Shown here in pieces: positions 20,699 to 29,914 of a stretch of 64,000 nucleotides of DNA. The DNA is from Chromatiales bacterium. Lineage in GTDB: Bacteria; Pseudomonadota; Gammaproteobacteria; JAGRGH01. Positions within the stretch are counted from its first letter, which is position 1. Each line of letters opens with the position of its first letter. The position numbers were made by a program, and so were the translations under genes. The notes beneath the pieces are model-generated. The model worked only from the letters and a program-made list of their open reading frames with translations, was not told where the DNA came from and did no database searches. Location: NCBI GenBank assembly GCA_020445605.1, contig JAGRGH010000027.1, positions 1 to 64,000 of the forward strand, in the 5' to 3' direction.

Positions 20699-20702
<4 letters not shown>
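18984..20702 (+). CDS. pilS: Sensor histidine kinase PilS
   Basis: This inner-membrane kinase controls pilin expression through PilR. The 572-residue protein has about six membrane segments (residues 54-212), a PAS-like domain (about 235-335), the H-box ASIAHEIRNPLGAL with phosphorylated His357, and an ATPase domain (FTNALKYGG, DYGPGIAPD, GTGLGLYLSREL). GGAG 5 nt before the ATG at 18984 supports that start, although the first 50 residues are unlike the family and the GTG at 19071 is an alternative. It overlaps pilR as GTGA. Confidence 0.88.
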
Positions 20703-22060
<1,358 letters not shown>

Positions 22061-22067
22061 ATGCGGG

Positions 22068-22086
22068 AGTGACGTGCCGCGTCACT
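22068..22086 (+). terminator. Palindrome after pilR (terminator or operator)
   Basis: AGTGACG (22068-22074) and CGTCACT (22080-22086) form a perfect 7-bp stem with a TGCCG loop, followed by TTCT, 8 bp after the pilR stop. It may be a weak terminator; as it lies about 120 bp upstream of the sigma-54 promoter, a protein-binding site is also possible. Confidence 0.4.
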
Positions 22087-22205
22087 TTCTGACCGTGAAG
22101 CCGGTCCTCGACGCGCATGCACGGCTGCTGTAGGCTTTGCGCGCGATCGGTACAAGCCGCTTCGGATGCCGCTGCGATGCACTTTCGCTGCGGCAACCAG
22201 AAAGT

Positions 22206-22221
22206 TGGCACGATCGATGCT
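22206..22221 (+). promoter_or_regulatory. Sigma-54-type promoter of the major pilin
   Basis: TGGCACGATCGATGCT matches the -24/-12 consensus TGGCACG-N4-TTGCW except for one T-to-A change; the GG (22207-22208) and GC (22219-22220) are 12 bp apart as required. Transcription would start near 22232, about 100 nt before the pilin start. With pilR immediately upstream this is very likely its target. Confidence 0.75.
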
Positions 22222-22331
22222 TGAATCCGAGGTGGAAGGTGGGTGTGGACACTTCTGACGCGATCCAAAGCGAGTTCTGACGACAAAACAGCATCAACAT
22301 TGGAAATTACGTGTACTTCGTGGAGACTCAA

Positions 22332-22778
22332 ATGACCAGCAAGAATCGCCAATCCGGCTTTACCCTGATCGAACTGATGATCGTCGTGGCGATCATCGCC
22401 ATCCTCGCCGCGATCGCGATCCCGGCGTACAACCAGTACATCCGTGAAGCGCGTATCGCGAAGGTGACGGATCATTACGACGAGGCCGTGCGTTCCCTGC
22501 GTGCCGAGTTCGCCAAGCGCACCGCGCAGCTGGCACGCGGCCAGACCCTGACGGCGCTGGACTTCGCGGCGGCCGAGGTCATCGTGAACCCGGAAGGTCG
22601 CTATGCGCCCATCGGCAGCCAGGTCGATGCGTTCAACACAGCCGTGGATAACACCAACGGCGTAGTGGGTATCAACATCACCGGCACCGTCGCGGGTCAG
22701 GAAGTCGCCGTCATCACTCAGCCGAATTTCGCGACCATCGGCAGCCAGTCCGTGCGCATCGACGCGAACCAGATCTGA
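22332..22778 (+). CDS. pilA: Type IV major pilin, cysteine-free
   Basis: This is the probable main subunit of the type IV pilus. The 148-residue prepilin has a short leader MTSKNRQSG, cleaved by PilD before Phe, and the hydrophobic N-terminal helix [19 protein letters not shown] with Glu5 of the mature protein. The start at 22332 is chosen over 22311 because of GGAG 6 nt upstream and leader length. The protein contains no cysteine, so it cannot form the C-terminal disulfide-bounded D-loop of classical type IVa pilins. It is preceded by a sigma-54 promoter and followed by a terminator. Confidence 0.9.
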   Translation: MTSKNRQSGFTLIELMIVVAIIAILAAIAIPAYNQYIREARIAKVTDHYDEAVRSLRAEFAKRTAQLARGQTLTALDFAAAEVIVNPEGRYAPIGSQVDAFNTAVDNTNGVVGINITGTVAGQEVAVITQPNFATIGSQSVRIDANQI

Positions 22779-22802
22779 CGATCTGACGCGGAGCTGACGA
22801 CA

Positions 22803-22845
22803 GGCGGCGCCGGGGATCGATTCGAGCCCCAGCGCCGCCTTCGGT
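22803..22845 (+). terminator. Rho-independent-type terminator after the major pilin
   Basis: GGCGGCGCCGGGG (22803-22815) pairs with CCCCAGCGCCGCC (22827-22839) with one mismatch, around an 11-nt loop, followed by a modest T-rich run (TTCGGTT). It separates the strongly expressed pilin from the second pilin-like gene. Confidence 0.7.
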
Positions 22846-22890
22846 TCGTCAGACGTCGAGCGAGCAATCACTCCAGCCTGCAAGGCCCCA

Positions 22891-23271
22891 GTGCGTAACC
22901 GCGGCTTCAGCCTCATCGAACTGATGATCGCCATCGCGGTGCTGGCGCTTCTGGTCGGCATCGCGATTCCGGCGTATCAGGGCTACATCGCCGAATCGCG
23001 CTCCGGCGCGGCCCGCGCCAACGCCGAACACCTGCGCACCGCGGTCGAGGACTATTTCCTCGACAACGAAAGCTACACCGGCCTCAACGGGCTCGTGTGG
23101 GACGGCAACGGCACGACCACCACCGACCCATCGCCCAATCCGCTCGGCTGGTCGCCCACTGGCGACGACGGCCAGTACGACTACACGATCACAGCACCAG
23201 CGGCAACGCGCTATACGATCACGGTCAAGAACATCCACGGTGGCACCACCGCCAGCTTGAGCCGCAACTAA
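22891..23271 (+). CDS. Second type IV pilin-like protein (PilE-like), cysteine-free
   Basis: This 126-residue prepilin has a five-residue leader (MRNRG, GTG start with AAGG 5 nt upstream) and the class III signal FSLIELMIAIAVLALLVGIAI with Glu5. The following SRSGAARANAEHLRTAVEDYFLDN is the usual alpha-helical spine. The short C-terminal domain, rich in Thr and Gly, has no cysteine. It could be a minor pilin or an alternative subunit. It lies behind the pilA terminator and so probably has its own promoter or lives on read-through. Confidence 0.85.
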   Translation: MRNRGFSLIELMIAIAVLALLVGIAIPAYQGYIAESRSGAARANAEHLRTAVEDYFLDNESYTGLNGLVWDGNGTTTTDPSPNPLGWSPTGDDGQYDYTITAPAATRYTITVKNIHGGTTASLSRN

Positions 23272-23433
23272 GCTTGCGCTTCCGCGTCCCTGAGGCCGGG
23301 AGCGATCACGTCCAACTGCTTCCCCGATACATCCAAACGGCCTGCCACGTACATCGAGGGGCCCGCACGGTCACCATTACGCCACACCACCGGATTTCGG
23401 TTTCGCAATCCGGCGTTTGCGACCTGAGTGGCA

Positions 23434-23461
23434 TTGCAACAAGCGCCCAAACCGCTACACT
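23434..23461 (+). promoter_or_regulatory. Possible sigma-70 promoter of pilB
   Basis: TTGCAA (23434-23439) and TACACT (23456-23461) are 16 bp apart in the 261-bp gap before pilB. The rest of that gap shows no gene and no other clear signal. Confidence 0.4.
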
Positions 23462-23532
23462 TGCCAACGGGTGTTTATCAATCGCTTTAATTTCGTGGTG
23501 CACCTGCACCTGATCGCGACCCGGGATAGCCG

Positions 23533-25236
23533 ATGGCCACTCCACAGTCCGAACTGAACCTGACCGGCCTTGCGGCGCGGCTGGTGCGCGACGGCATCAT
23601 GGCCGAGTCCGCGGCACGTTCGGCGTTCGAGGCCGCGCGCGAACGCAAGATCCCGCTGGTGCGCCACCTGGTCGACCAGAAGATCCTCTCGGCGCGCGTG
23701 CTCGCCGGCACGGCCGCACGCGAGTTCGGCGTGCCGCTGTTCGACCTGGACTCGCTGGAACCGACAGCCACCCCGCAGGATGCCGTTTCCGACAAGCTGA
23801 TCCGCACGCACCGCGCCCTGCCGATCGGCAAGCGCGGCGGTCGCCTGTTCGTCGCGGTTTCGGACCCGACGAACCTCGCCGGGCTCGACGAGATCAAATT
23901 CCATGCGGGATTGCTGGTCGAGCCCGTGCTGGTCGAAGACGACAAGCTCGGCAAACACATCGACGCGGCGCTCGATGCGCGCGACACCACCATGTCGGAC
24001 CTCATGGACTCCGACGTCGACCTCGAATACAGCGAGAACGAAGAGGCCAAGGACAAGAACGAGGCCGCGGTCTCCGACGCGCCGATCGTCAAGTTCGTCA
24101 ACAAGATGCTGCTCGACGCGATCAAGCAGGGCGCCTCGGACGTGCACTTCGAGCCCTACGAGCACGATTTTCGCGTGCGCTACCGTTCGGACGGCATCCT
24201 GCACGAGGTCGCCTCGCCGCCGGTGCAGCTCGCCCCGCAGATCGCCACGCGCATCAAGGTCATGTCGCGCATGGACATCGCCGAACGCCGCGTACCGCAG
24301 GACGGGCGCATCAAGCTGCGCGTCTCGCAACGTCGCTCGATCGACTTCCGCGTGAACTCCTGTCCGACCCTGAATGGCGAAAAGCTGGTGCTGCGTATTC
24401 TCGATTCGAGCAACGTGGCGCTCGGTGTCGAGCACCTCGGTTTCGAGGAAGAGCAGCGCGAGGCCTACGTGAAGGCCATCAACAAGCCCTACGGCATCAT
24501 CCTGGTCACCGGCCCGACCGGCAGCGGCAAGACCGTCACGCTGTACACGGCGCTCAAGATGCTGAACGAAGTCGGCGTCAACATCTCCACCGTCGAGGAT
24601 CCGGTCGAAATCTATGTACCGGGCATCAACCAGGTCAACACGAACCTCAAGACCGGCCTGACGTTTGCCGAAGCCCTGCGCGCCTTCCTGCGCCAGGACC
24701 CGGATATCATCATGGTCGGCGAGATTCGCGACCTCGAAACGGCGGAGATCGCCGTCAAGGCCGCGCAGACCGGCCACCTCGTGCTGTCGACCCTGCACAC
24801 AAACGACGCGCCGCAGTCGCTGACGCGACTCGCGCAGATGGGCGTGCCGCCCTACAACATCGCCTCATCGGTCCTTCTGATCATGGCACAGCGTCTGATC
24901 CGCAAGCTCTGCGACAACTGCAAGCGCCCGGTCGACATCCCCAAGGCCGCGCTGATCGAAGAAGGCTTTCGCGAGGACGAGATCGGCACCTTCGAGGTGT
25001 ATGGACCGGTCGGCTGTCAGCGCTGCACCGGCGGTTACCGTGGCCGGACGGGCATCTTCCAGGTCATGTCCGTCAGCGAGGAAATGGGCCGGATCATCAT
25101 GGAAGGCGGCAACTCGCGGATGCTGGCCGAGCAGGCCGACCGCGAGGGCGTGGCCACCATGCGCGAATCCGGACTGCGCAAGGTAAAGAACGGCATCACG
25201 AGCCTGGATGAAATCAACCGCGTAACGATCGACTGA
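23533..25236 (+). CDS. pilB: Type IV pilus assembly ATPase PilB
   Basis: PilB is the cytoplasmic hexameric motor that drives pilus extension. The 567 residues include the N-terminal N1 domain, Walker A GPTGSGKT, the Asp-box region (EDPVEIYVPGINQVN), Walker B (DIIMVGEIRD) and the His box (TGHLVLSTLHTND). A zinc-binding tetracysteine (CDNCKRP... CQRCTGG) sits near the C-terminus. Length is normal for PilB. pilC follows after 5 bp. Confidence 0.96.
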   Translation: MATPQSELNLTGLAARLVRDGIMAESAARSAFEAARERKIPLVRHLVDQKILSARVLAGTAAREFGVPLFDLDSLEPTATPQDAVSDKLIRTHRALPIGKRGGRLFVAVSDPTNLAGLDEIKFHAGLLVEPVLVEDDKLGKHIDAALDARDTTMSDLMDSDVDLEYSENEEAKDKNEAAVSDAPIVKFVNKMLLDAIKQGASDVHFEPYEHDFRVRYRSDGILHEVASPPVQLAPQIATRIKVMSRMDIAERRVPQDGRIKLRVSQRRSIDFRVNSCPTLNGEKLVLRILDSSNVALGVEHLGFEEEQREAYVKAINKPYGIILVTGPTGSGKTVTLYTALKMLNEVGVNISTVEDPVEIYVPGINQVNTNLKTGLTFAEALRAFLRQDPDIIMVGEIRDLETAEIAVKAAQTGHLVLSTLHTNDAPQSLTRLAQMGVPPYNIASSVLLIMAQRLIRKLCDNCKRPVDIPKAALIEEGFREDEIGTFEVYGPVGCQRCTGGYRGRTGIFQVMSVSEEMGRIIMEGGNSRMLAEQADREGVATMRESGLRKVKNGITSLDEINRVTID

Positions 25237-25241
25237 GAACC

Positions 25242-26522
25242 ATGGCCACCAATACCGCCGTCGCTCGCAACCCCGCCGCCAAAGGCAAGGGCAAGGGCAA
25301 GCGCAAGACCGAAAAGATGTACAGCTTCACCTGGGAGGGCGTCGACCGGCGCGGTCGTCGCATCAAGGGTGAGGTCAACATGCAGAACGCCGCGCTGGTC
25401 AAGGCCGATCTGCGCCGCCAGGGCATCAACCCGCTGAAGGTCCGGCAGAAATCGACCCTGCTGTCGTTCGCGAAGAAGAAGGTCCGGCCGCGCGACGTGG
25501 CAATTTTTTCGCGCCAGCTTGCGACCATGCTGTCCGCCGGCGTGCCGCTGGTGCAGGCCATGGACATCATCGCGCAGGGTCACGACAATCCCGCCGTTCG
25601 CGACCTGGTCAATACCGTGCGCATGGATCTTGAAGGCGGCAACGCGCTGTCCGTTGCCCTGTCCAAGCATCCCGCCCATTTCGACGAACTCTATGTGAAT
25701 CTGGTTGGCTCCGGCGAGCAGGCCGGCGTGCTCGACCAGGTGCTGCACAAAATCGCGACCTACAAGGAACGCACGGAGTCCCTGAAGTCGAAGGTCAAGA
25801 AGGCGATGTTCTACCCCGTCGCCGTGATCGCGGTCGCCATCATCGTGACCTCGATCATCATGATCTTCGTCATTCCGCAGTTCAAACAGCTATTCGAGGG
25901 ATACGGATCGGACCTGCCCGTGTTCACGACGGTCGTGATTCACATCTCGGAGTGGATGCAGCGGTTCTGGTGGCTGCTGCTCTTGATCGTAATCGCCGGC
26001 GTCGTGATGTTCATGAACGCACTGAAGCGTTCAAGAAAATTCCACCACGCCGTGGACCGCATGACCCTGAAGATCCCCGTCCTGGGGCCGATCCTGCACA
26101 AGTCCGCTGTGGCGCGCTTTGCGCGCACGCTTTCGACCATGTTCGGCGCGGGCGTGCCGCTGGTCGAATCGCTGGAATCCGTCGCCGGGGCGACCGGCAA
26201 CATCGTTTACGCCGATGGCCTGCTGAGGATTCGCGACGAGGTCTCGACCGGGCAGTCGCTCGAACTCGCGCTCCGCCAGTCGAAGATGTTTCCGAGCATG
26301 GTCGTGCAAATGGTTGCGATCGGCGAGGAATCCGGTTCGCTCGATACGATGCTTGCAAAGGTCGCCGACTTCTACGAGGAAGAGGTCGAAAACGCGATTG
26401 ACGCACTGATGAGCCTGATCGAGCCCTTGCTCATGGTCGTACTCGGCGTGGTCATCGGCGGCCTCGTCATCGCGATGTACCTGCCGATCTTCCAGCTCGG
26501 CCAGGCCGTGCTCGGCAAATGA
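25242..26522 (+). CDS. pilC: Type IV pilus inner-membrane platform protein PilC
   Basis: PilC is the membrane platform on which PilB acts. The 426-residue protein has two T2SSF domains (about residues 90-215 and 295-415), each with ARTLSTMFGAGVPLVESL-type motifs, and three membrane helices (about 190-220, 240-260, 395-420). The N-terminus is unusually lysine-rich (KGKGKGKRKTEK). It is transcribed with pilB and pilD. Confidence 0.95.
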   Translation: MATNTAVARNPAAKGKGKGKRKTEKMYSFTWEGVDRRGRRIKGEVNMQNAALVKADLRRQGINPLKVRQKSTLLSFAKKKVRPRDVAIFSRQLATMLSAGVPLVQAMDIIAQGHDNPAVRDLVNTVRMDLEGGNALSVALSKHPAHFDELYVNLVGSGEQAGVLDQVLHKIATYKERTESLKSKVKKAMFYPVAVIAVAIIVTSIIMIFVIPQFKQLFEGYGSDLPVFTTVVIHISEWMQRFWWLLLLIVIAGVVMFMNALKRSRKFHHAVDRMTLKIPVLGPILHKSAVARFARTLSTMFGAGVPLVESLESVAGATGNIVYADGLLRIRDEVSTGQSLELALRQSKMFPSMVVQMVAIGEESGSLDTMLAKVADFYEEEVENAIDALMSLIEPLLMVVLGVVIGGLVIAMYLPIFQLGQAVLGK

Positions 26523-26586
26523 ATCGGGCGCTCACTGCCCATCGGCCACCCAGCGCACAGCAGCGAACCGCGGCCAGCTAGACACC

Positions 26587-27432
26587 GTGCCGGTTGCATT
26601 CTGGTATCTGGCCGCGGGCACACTGGGGCTCGTGGTCGGCAGCTTTTTGAATGTCGTGATCGCACGGCTGCCGGGCATGCTGCGTTTCCACTGGGAGGCC
26701 GAATGCGCGGACGCCACCGGAAGGCCGCTTGACCGGCCGGCGCCCCCGTCGCTGACCCACCCGCGGTCGCGATGCCCCAGTTGCAGCGCCCCGGTGCGCG
26801 CGCGCGACAACATCCCATTGCTCAGCTACCTGCTCCTGCGCGGACGGTGCCGAGACTGCGGCGCAGTCATTGGCCTGCGCTACCCCGTCGTCGAGGCCCT
26901 CGGCGCCCTGCTGGCGATGCTCTGCGTGTGGCGCTTCGGGCCAGGCGCGCAGGCAGCGCTCGCGGCGATTTTCTGCTGGATGCTGCTCGCCGCCGCGATC
27001 ATCGATCTGGACACCCAGCTGTTGCCGGACAGCCTGACCCTGCCGCTTCTGTGGCTCGGGCTGCTCGCGAACACCCGCGACCTGTTCGCTCCATTGGAAT
27101 CCGCAGTGCTGGGCGCGGCGTTTGGCTACCTCGTTCTCTGGCTGGTATTCCAGACGTTCCGCCTGCTCACCGGCAAGGAAGGCATGGGCTACGGCGATTT
27201 CAAGCTCGTCGCCGCGCTTGGTGCCTGGCTCGGCTGGCAGCAGTTGCCGCTGGTGATCCTGCTCGGTTCGGTAGCCGGCGCCCTGATCGGCACGTTGATG
27301 CTCAAGCGCGCGGCCGCAGATCGCGCCACGCCCATCCCGTTTGGCCCGTTCCTGGTGCTCGCGGGTCTGGTCGCCATGTTTGCCGGGCCCGAGATCACCA
27401 ATGCCTATCTGAACTGGTCCGGCCTGCGCTGA
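26587..27432 (+). CDS. pilD: Prepilin peptidase / N-methyltransferase PilD
   Basis: This polytopic aspartyl protease removes prepilin leaders and methylates the new N-terminal Phe. The 281 residues contain the cytoplasmic zinc loop (CPSC and CRDC), the catalytic Asp pair in IDLDTQLLPD and GMGYGDFKL, and about seven membrane helices. The start is a GTG at 26587. It overlaps coaE as TGATG. Its substrates include the two pilins of this locus. Confidence 0.95.
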   Translation: MPVAFWYLAAGTLGLVVGSFLNVVIARLPGMLRFHWEAECADATGRPLDRPAPPSLTHPRSRCPSCSAPVRARDNIPLLSYLLLRGRCRDCGAVIGLRYPVVEALGALLAMLCVWRFGPGAQAALAAIFCWMLLAAAIIDLDTQLLPDSLTLPLLWLGLLANTRDLFAPLESAVLGAAFGYLVLWLVFQTFRLLTGKEGMGYGDFKLVAALGAWLGWQQLPLVILLGSVAGALIGTLMLKRAAADRATPIPFGPFLVLAGLVAMFAGPEITNAYLNWSGLR

Positions 27433-28028
27433 TGTTGCGCGTCGGCCTGACCGGCGGAATCGGCAGTGGCAAGTCTGCCGTCGCCGCAGCATTCGCAGAG
27501 CTCGGCATCCCGGTCGTCGATACCGACCAGATCGCACACCAGCTGTCCGAACCCGGCCAGCCCGTGTACCTGGCAATGGTCGCGGAGTTCGGAACCGGAA
27601 TCATCGGTCCGCACGGGCGCATCGACCGCGCTGCGCTGCGGCAGCTGGTCTTTGCGAACCCCGGGCTGCGCGCACGACTGGAGGCCATCACCCACCCGCT
27701 GATCCGCGCGGAGACCGAGGCAAGGCTCGCGGAACTCGACGAAGCCTACGCCATTGTCGTCGTGCCGCTGCTCGTTGAGGCGGGCTGGATGGACCTCGTC
27801 GACCGGGTGCTCGTCGTCGACACCGACCCGGGCGTTGCGCGTCGCCGCGCCGCCGACAGAGACGGCTTAAACGAGGCCGACATCGCGGCCATTCAGAAGA
27901 GCCAGACCGGCCGAGATGCCCGACTTGCCGCGGCCGACGACCTACTCAGCAACGACGGCGGACACGAAGATCTGCGCGCTGCGGTCGCCCGTCTGCACGA
28001 GCGCTACGCGGCATGGCCTCGTTCATAA
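27432..28028 (+). CDS. coaE: Dephospho-CoA kinase
   Basis: CoaE phosphorylates dephospho-CoA in the last step of coenzyme A synthesis. The 198-residue P-loop kinase has GLTGGIGSGKS at residues 6-16, DTDQIAHQL, THPLIR and VVPLLVEAGW, all hallmarks of the family. The pilD-coaE-zapD order is conserved in gammaproteobacteria. The longer frame upstream overlaps pilD out of phase and is rejected. Confidence 0.95.
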   Translation: MLRVGLTGGIGSGKSAVAAAFAELGIPVVDTDQIAHQLSEPGQPVYLAMVAEFGTGIIGPHGRIDRAALRQLVFANPGLRARLEAITHPLIRAETEARLAELDEAYAIVVVPLLVEAGWMDLVDRVLVVDTDPGVARRRAADRDGLNEADIAAIQKSQTGRDARLAAADDLLSNDGGHEDLRAAVARLHERYAAWPRS

Positions 28029-28100
28029 CATGACCGACTGCATTGCGCCTCCTCGCAGCCTCCCGCACAATCAAGCATTGGTTCACCTGCCCGCCCGCCT

Positions 28101-28868
28101 GTGCCCTCCATCGTCGTCTACGAACATCCCCTGACCGAGCGCATGCGCAGTCTGCTGCGCCTGGAACATCTGTTCGGCGCGCTCGAGGCCACGGCCAGCA
28201 GAACCGATCCGTTTTCCCAGCGCGGCACCGTGTTCCGCCTGCTGGACCTGTCCGGCATGTTTGCGCGCTACGACCTGAAAACGGAGATTCTCAAGGAACT
28301 GGAACGCCACACGGGTCTGCTGGCGCCCATGCGCGGCCAAGCGGAGGTGGACGGCGAGCGCCTCGACCGCGTGCTAGACGAGCTTGGCCGTGCGAGCGAC
28401 GAAATCGCCGCGATCGACAACCACCGCCTGCGGGATCTGCGCCAGCACGAGATGCTCAACGCGATCAGCCAGCGCTACAACATGCCGGGCGGCACGTGCA
28501 GCTTCGATCTGCCGGACTTTCACCAGTGGCTGGTCGGCCCCGCGGAGGTCCGCGATGCCGATCTGGCCCGCTGGCTCGCACCGTTTGAGCCGCTGCACCG
28601 CGGCGTGCGGCTGTCGCTGAAACTCAGCCGGGCTTCGGCACGGCCGGCACCGAAGGTCGCTTCCGGCGGGTTTTATCAACAGTCGCTGGACGCCTCGAAG
28701 CCGCTGCAGCTTATCCGCGTGGCCCTGACTTCGGATGATCGCTGCTACCCGCAGATCAGCGGCAACAAACACCGTTTTACGGTGCGCTTCGTGGAGCCGG
28801 ACAGCAACGGCCACGCCTGTGCGACCGAGATCGACACGGCCTTTCAGCTGACCTGCTGTCTAATCTGA
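28101..28868 (+). CDS. zapD: Cell division protein ZapD
   Basis: ZapD crosslinks FtsZ protofilaments and stabilises the Z ring by binding the FtsZ C-terminal peptide. The 255 residues show family signatures YEHPLTERMRSLLRLEHLF near the N-terminus, the helical domain, and the C-terminal beta domain with VRFV and FQLTCCLI. The start is a GTG. The zinc protein gene yacG that often follows is not present here; the Nudix gene comes in from the other strand. Confidence 0.93.
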   Translation: MPSIVVYEHPLTERMRSLLRLEHLFGALEATASRTDPFSQRGTVFRLLDLSGMFARYDLKTEILKELERHTGLLAPMRGQAEVDGERLDRVLDELGRASDEIAAIDNHRLRDLRQHEMLNAISQRYNMPGGTCSFDLPDFHQWLVGPAEVRDADLARWLAPFEPLHRGVRLSLKLSRASARPAPKVASGGFYQQSLDASKPLQLIRVALTSDDRCYPQISGNKHRFTVRFVEPDSNGHACATEIDTAFQLTCCLI

Positions 28869-28972
28869 GATTGCACGTTCGCCCGGGAAGCGGCGATCTT
28901 TTCTTTTGCGCTCATCTTCAACAGCCTGCGGCTGTCGAGGAGCGTGGCGCTTCTTGAGCCTGCGGGCGTTGC

Positions 28973-29914
28973 TCAGCTCACTCCGGAAAACCCGCGGATG
29001 CCGGCGACACCCTGCGCGCCGTGTCGCAGGGCTGCGCGTATATCGGCGGGTCCGACGCCGCCGAGCGCATACACCGGCATGGCAACGGGCTCGACCAGCC
29101 GCGCGAAACCGTCCCACCCGAGCGGCTGCCGGTCAGGATGCGACGGAGTCGGCTGAACCGGCGAGAGCAGGCCGTAGTCGAGCCCAAGCAGCTCGGCGCG
29201 ACGCAACTCGTCGACGTTGTGACACGAGGCGCCGATCGGCCAGAACCCCGCGGGTCTTTCCGCGCGTTCGAAAAGCCCCTTGGCACTGAGGTGCAGCCCG
29301 CAGCCTTCCAGCTGCGGCAGGTGTTCAGGCGCACGATGCAGCACCAGCGTGGCGCTGCGCTCGGCACAGGCGGGCACCAGCCGACGGGCCACTGCCGAGT
29401 AGTCGGCATCGTTCACAGCGTGGGCACGCAGCAGGATCTGCCGGTATCCACGCGCAAGAAGTCCCTCCACCTCCCGTTCCAGCATCCCGGGCTTATCACT
29501 GGCGGTGATGGCATACAGCGGCTGTAGACGCAGTGCCGCCACGATCGGCCGGTCCGCGGCGGGCATTGGAAATCCATGCAGTTCCGCCGGCGCGACCCAT
29601 TCGATCGGCTGGCCTTCGCGCGGCTCCAGGGCGCCGTCGAACGAGAGCACGCGAAAGACATGCAGCACGATCTCGCGATCGGTGTAGCGGTGCGCAAGCC
29701 GGATCAGCGGCGCCAGCGCCTGTGCCCGAATGCCGAGTTCTTCGAACAATTCACGGCGCAGGGCCGCCGCCGGCGTCTCGCCCGGTTCGAGTTTTCCACC
29801 CGGAAACTCCCAGAGCCCGCCCTGGTGAGAGTGGGCGTGTCGGCGCGCGAGCAGAACGCGCCCGTCGGCCCGGGCGATCGCCCCGGCCGCGACCTCGACG
29901 CGGGAACCCCGCAT
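28973..29914 (-). CDS. Nudix hydrolase fused to a thiamine-phosphate-synthase-like domain
   Basis: The 313-residue protein joins a MutT-type Nudix domain (residues 5-130, Nudix box GGKLEPGETPAAALRRELFE followed by ELGI) to a ThiE/TenI-like TIM-barrel domain (about 135-310, LSPVQPTPSHP, YALGGVGPADIRAAL). The first half should hydrolyse 8-oxo-dGTP or a similar nucleotide. The role of the second is not established; the pyrophosphate-loop sequence is divergent from true ThiE. The same fusion occurs next to argJ/secA in other gammaproteobacteria. It starts 1 bp after argJ ends, so the two are coupled. Confidence 0.85.
   Translation of the reverse strand: MRGSRVEVAAGAIARADGRVLLARRHAHSHQGGLWEFPGGKLEPGETPAAALRRELFEELGIRAQALAPLIRLAHRYTDREIVLHVFRVLSFDGALEPREGQPIEWVAPAELHGFPMPAADRPIVAALRLQPLYAITASDKPGMLEREVEGLLARGYRQILLRAHAVNDADYSAVARRLVPACAERSATLVLHRAPEHLPQLEGCGLHLSAKGLFERAERPAGFWPIGASCHNVDELRRAELLGLDYGLLSPVQPTPSHPDRQPLGWDGFARLVEPVAMPVYALGGVGPADIRAALRHGAQGVAGIRGFSGVS

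Noticed and set aside
28917-28934. TTCAACAGCCTG and a small CAGCC-TGC-GGCTG hairpin after zapD as a third copy of the five-hairpin repeat
   Set aside because: Only 12 bp match one end of the element and the rest is absent; chance or an ancient remnant cannot be told apart.
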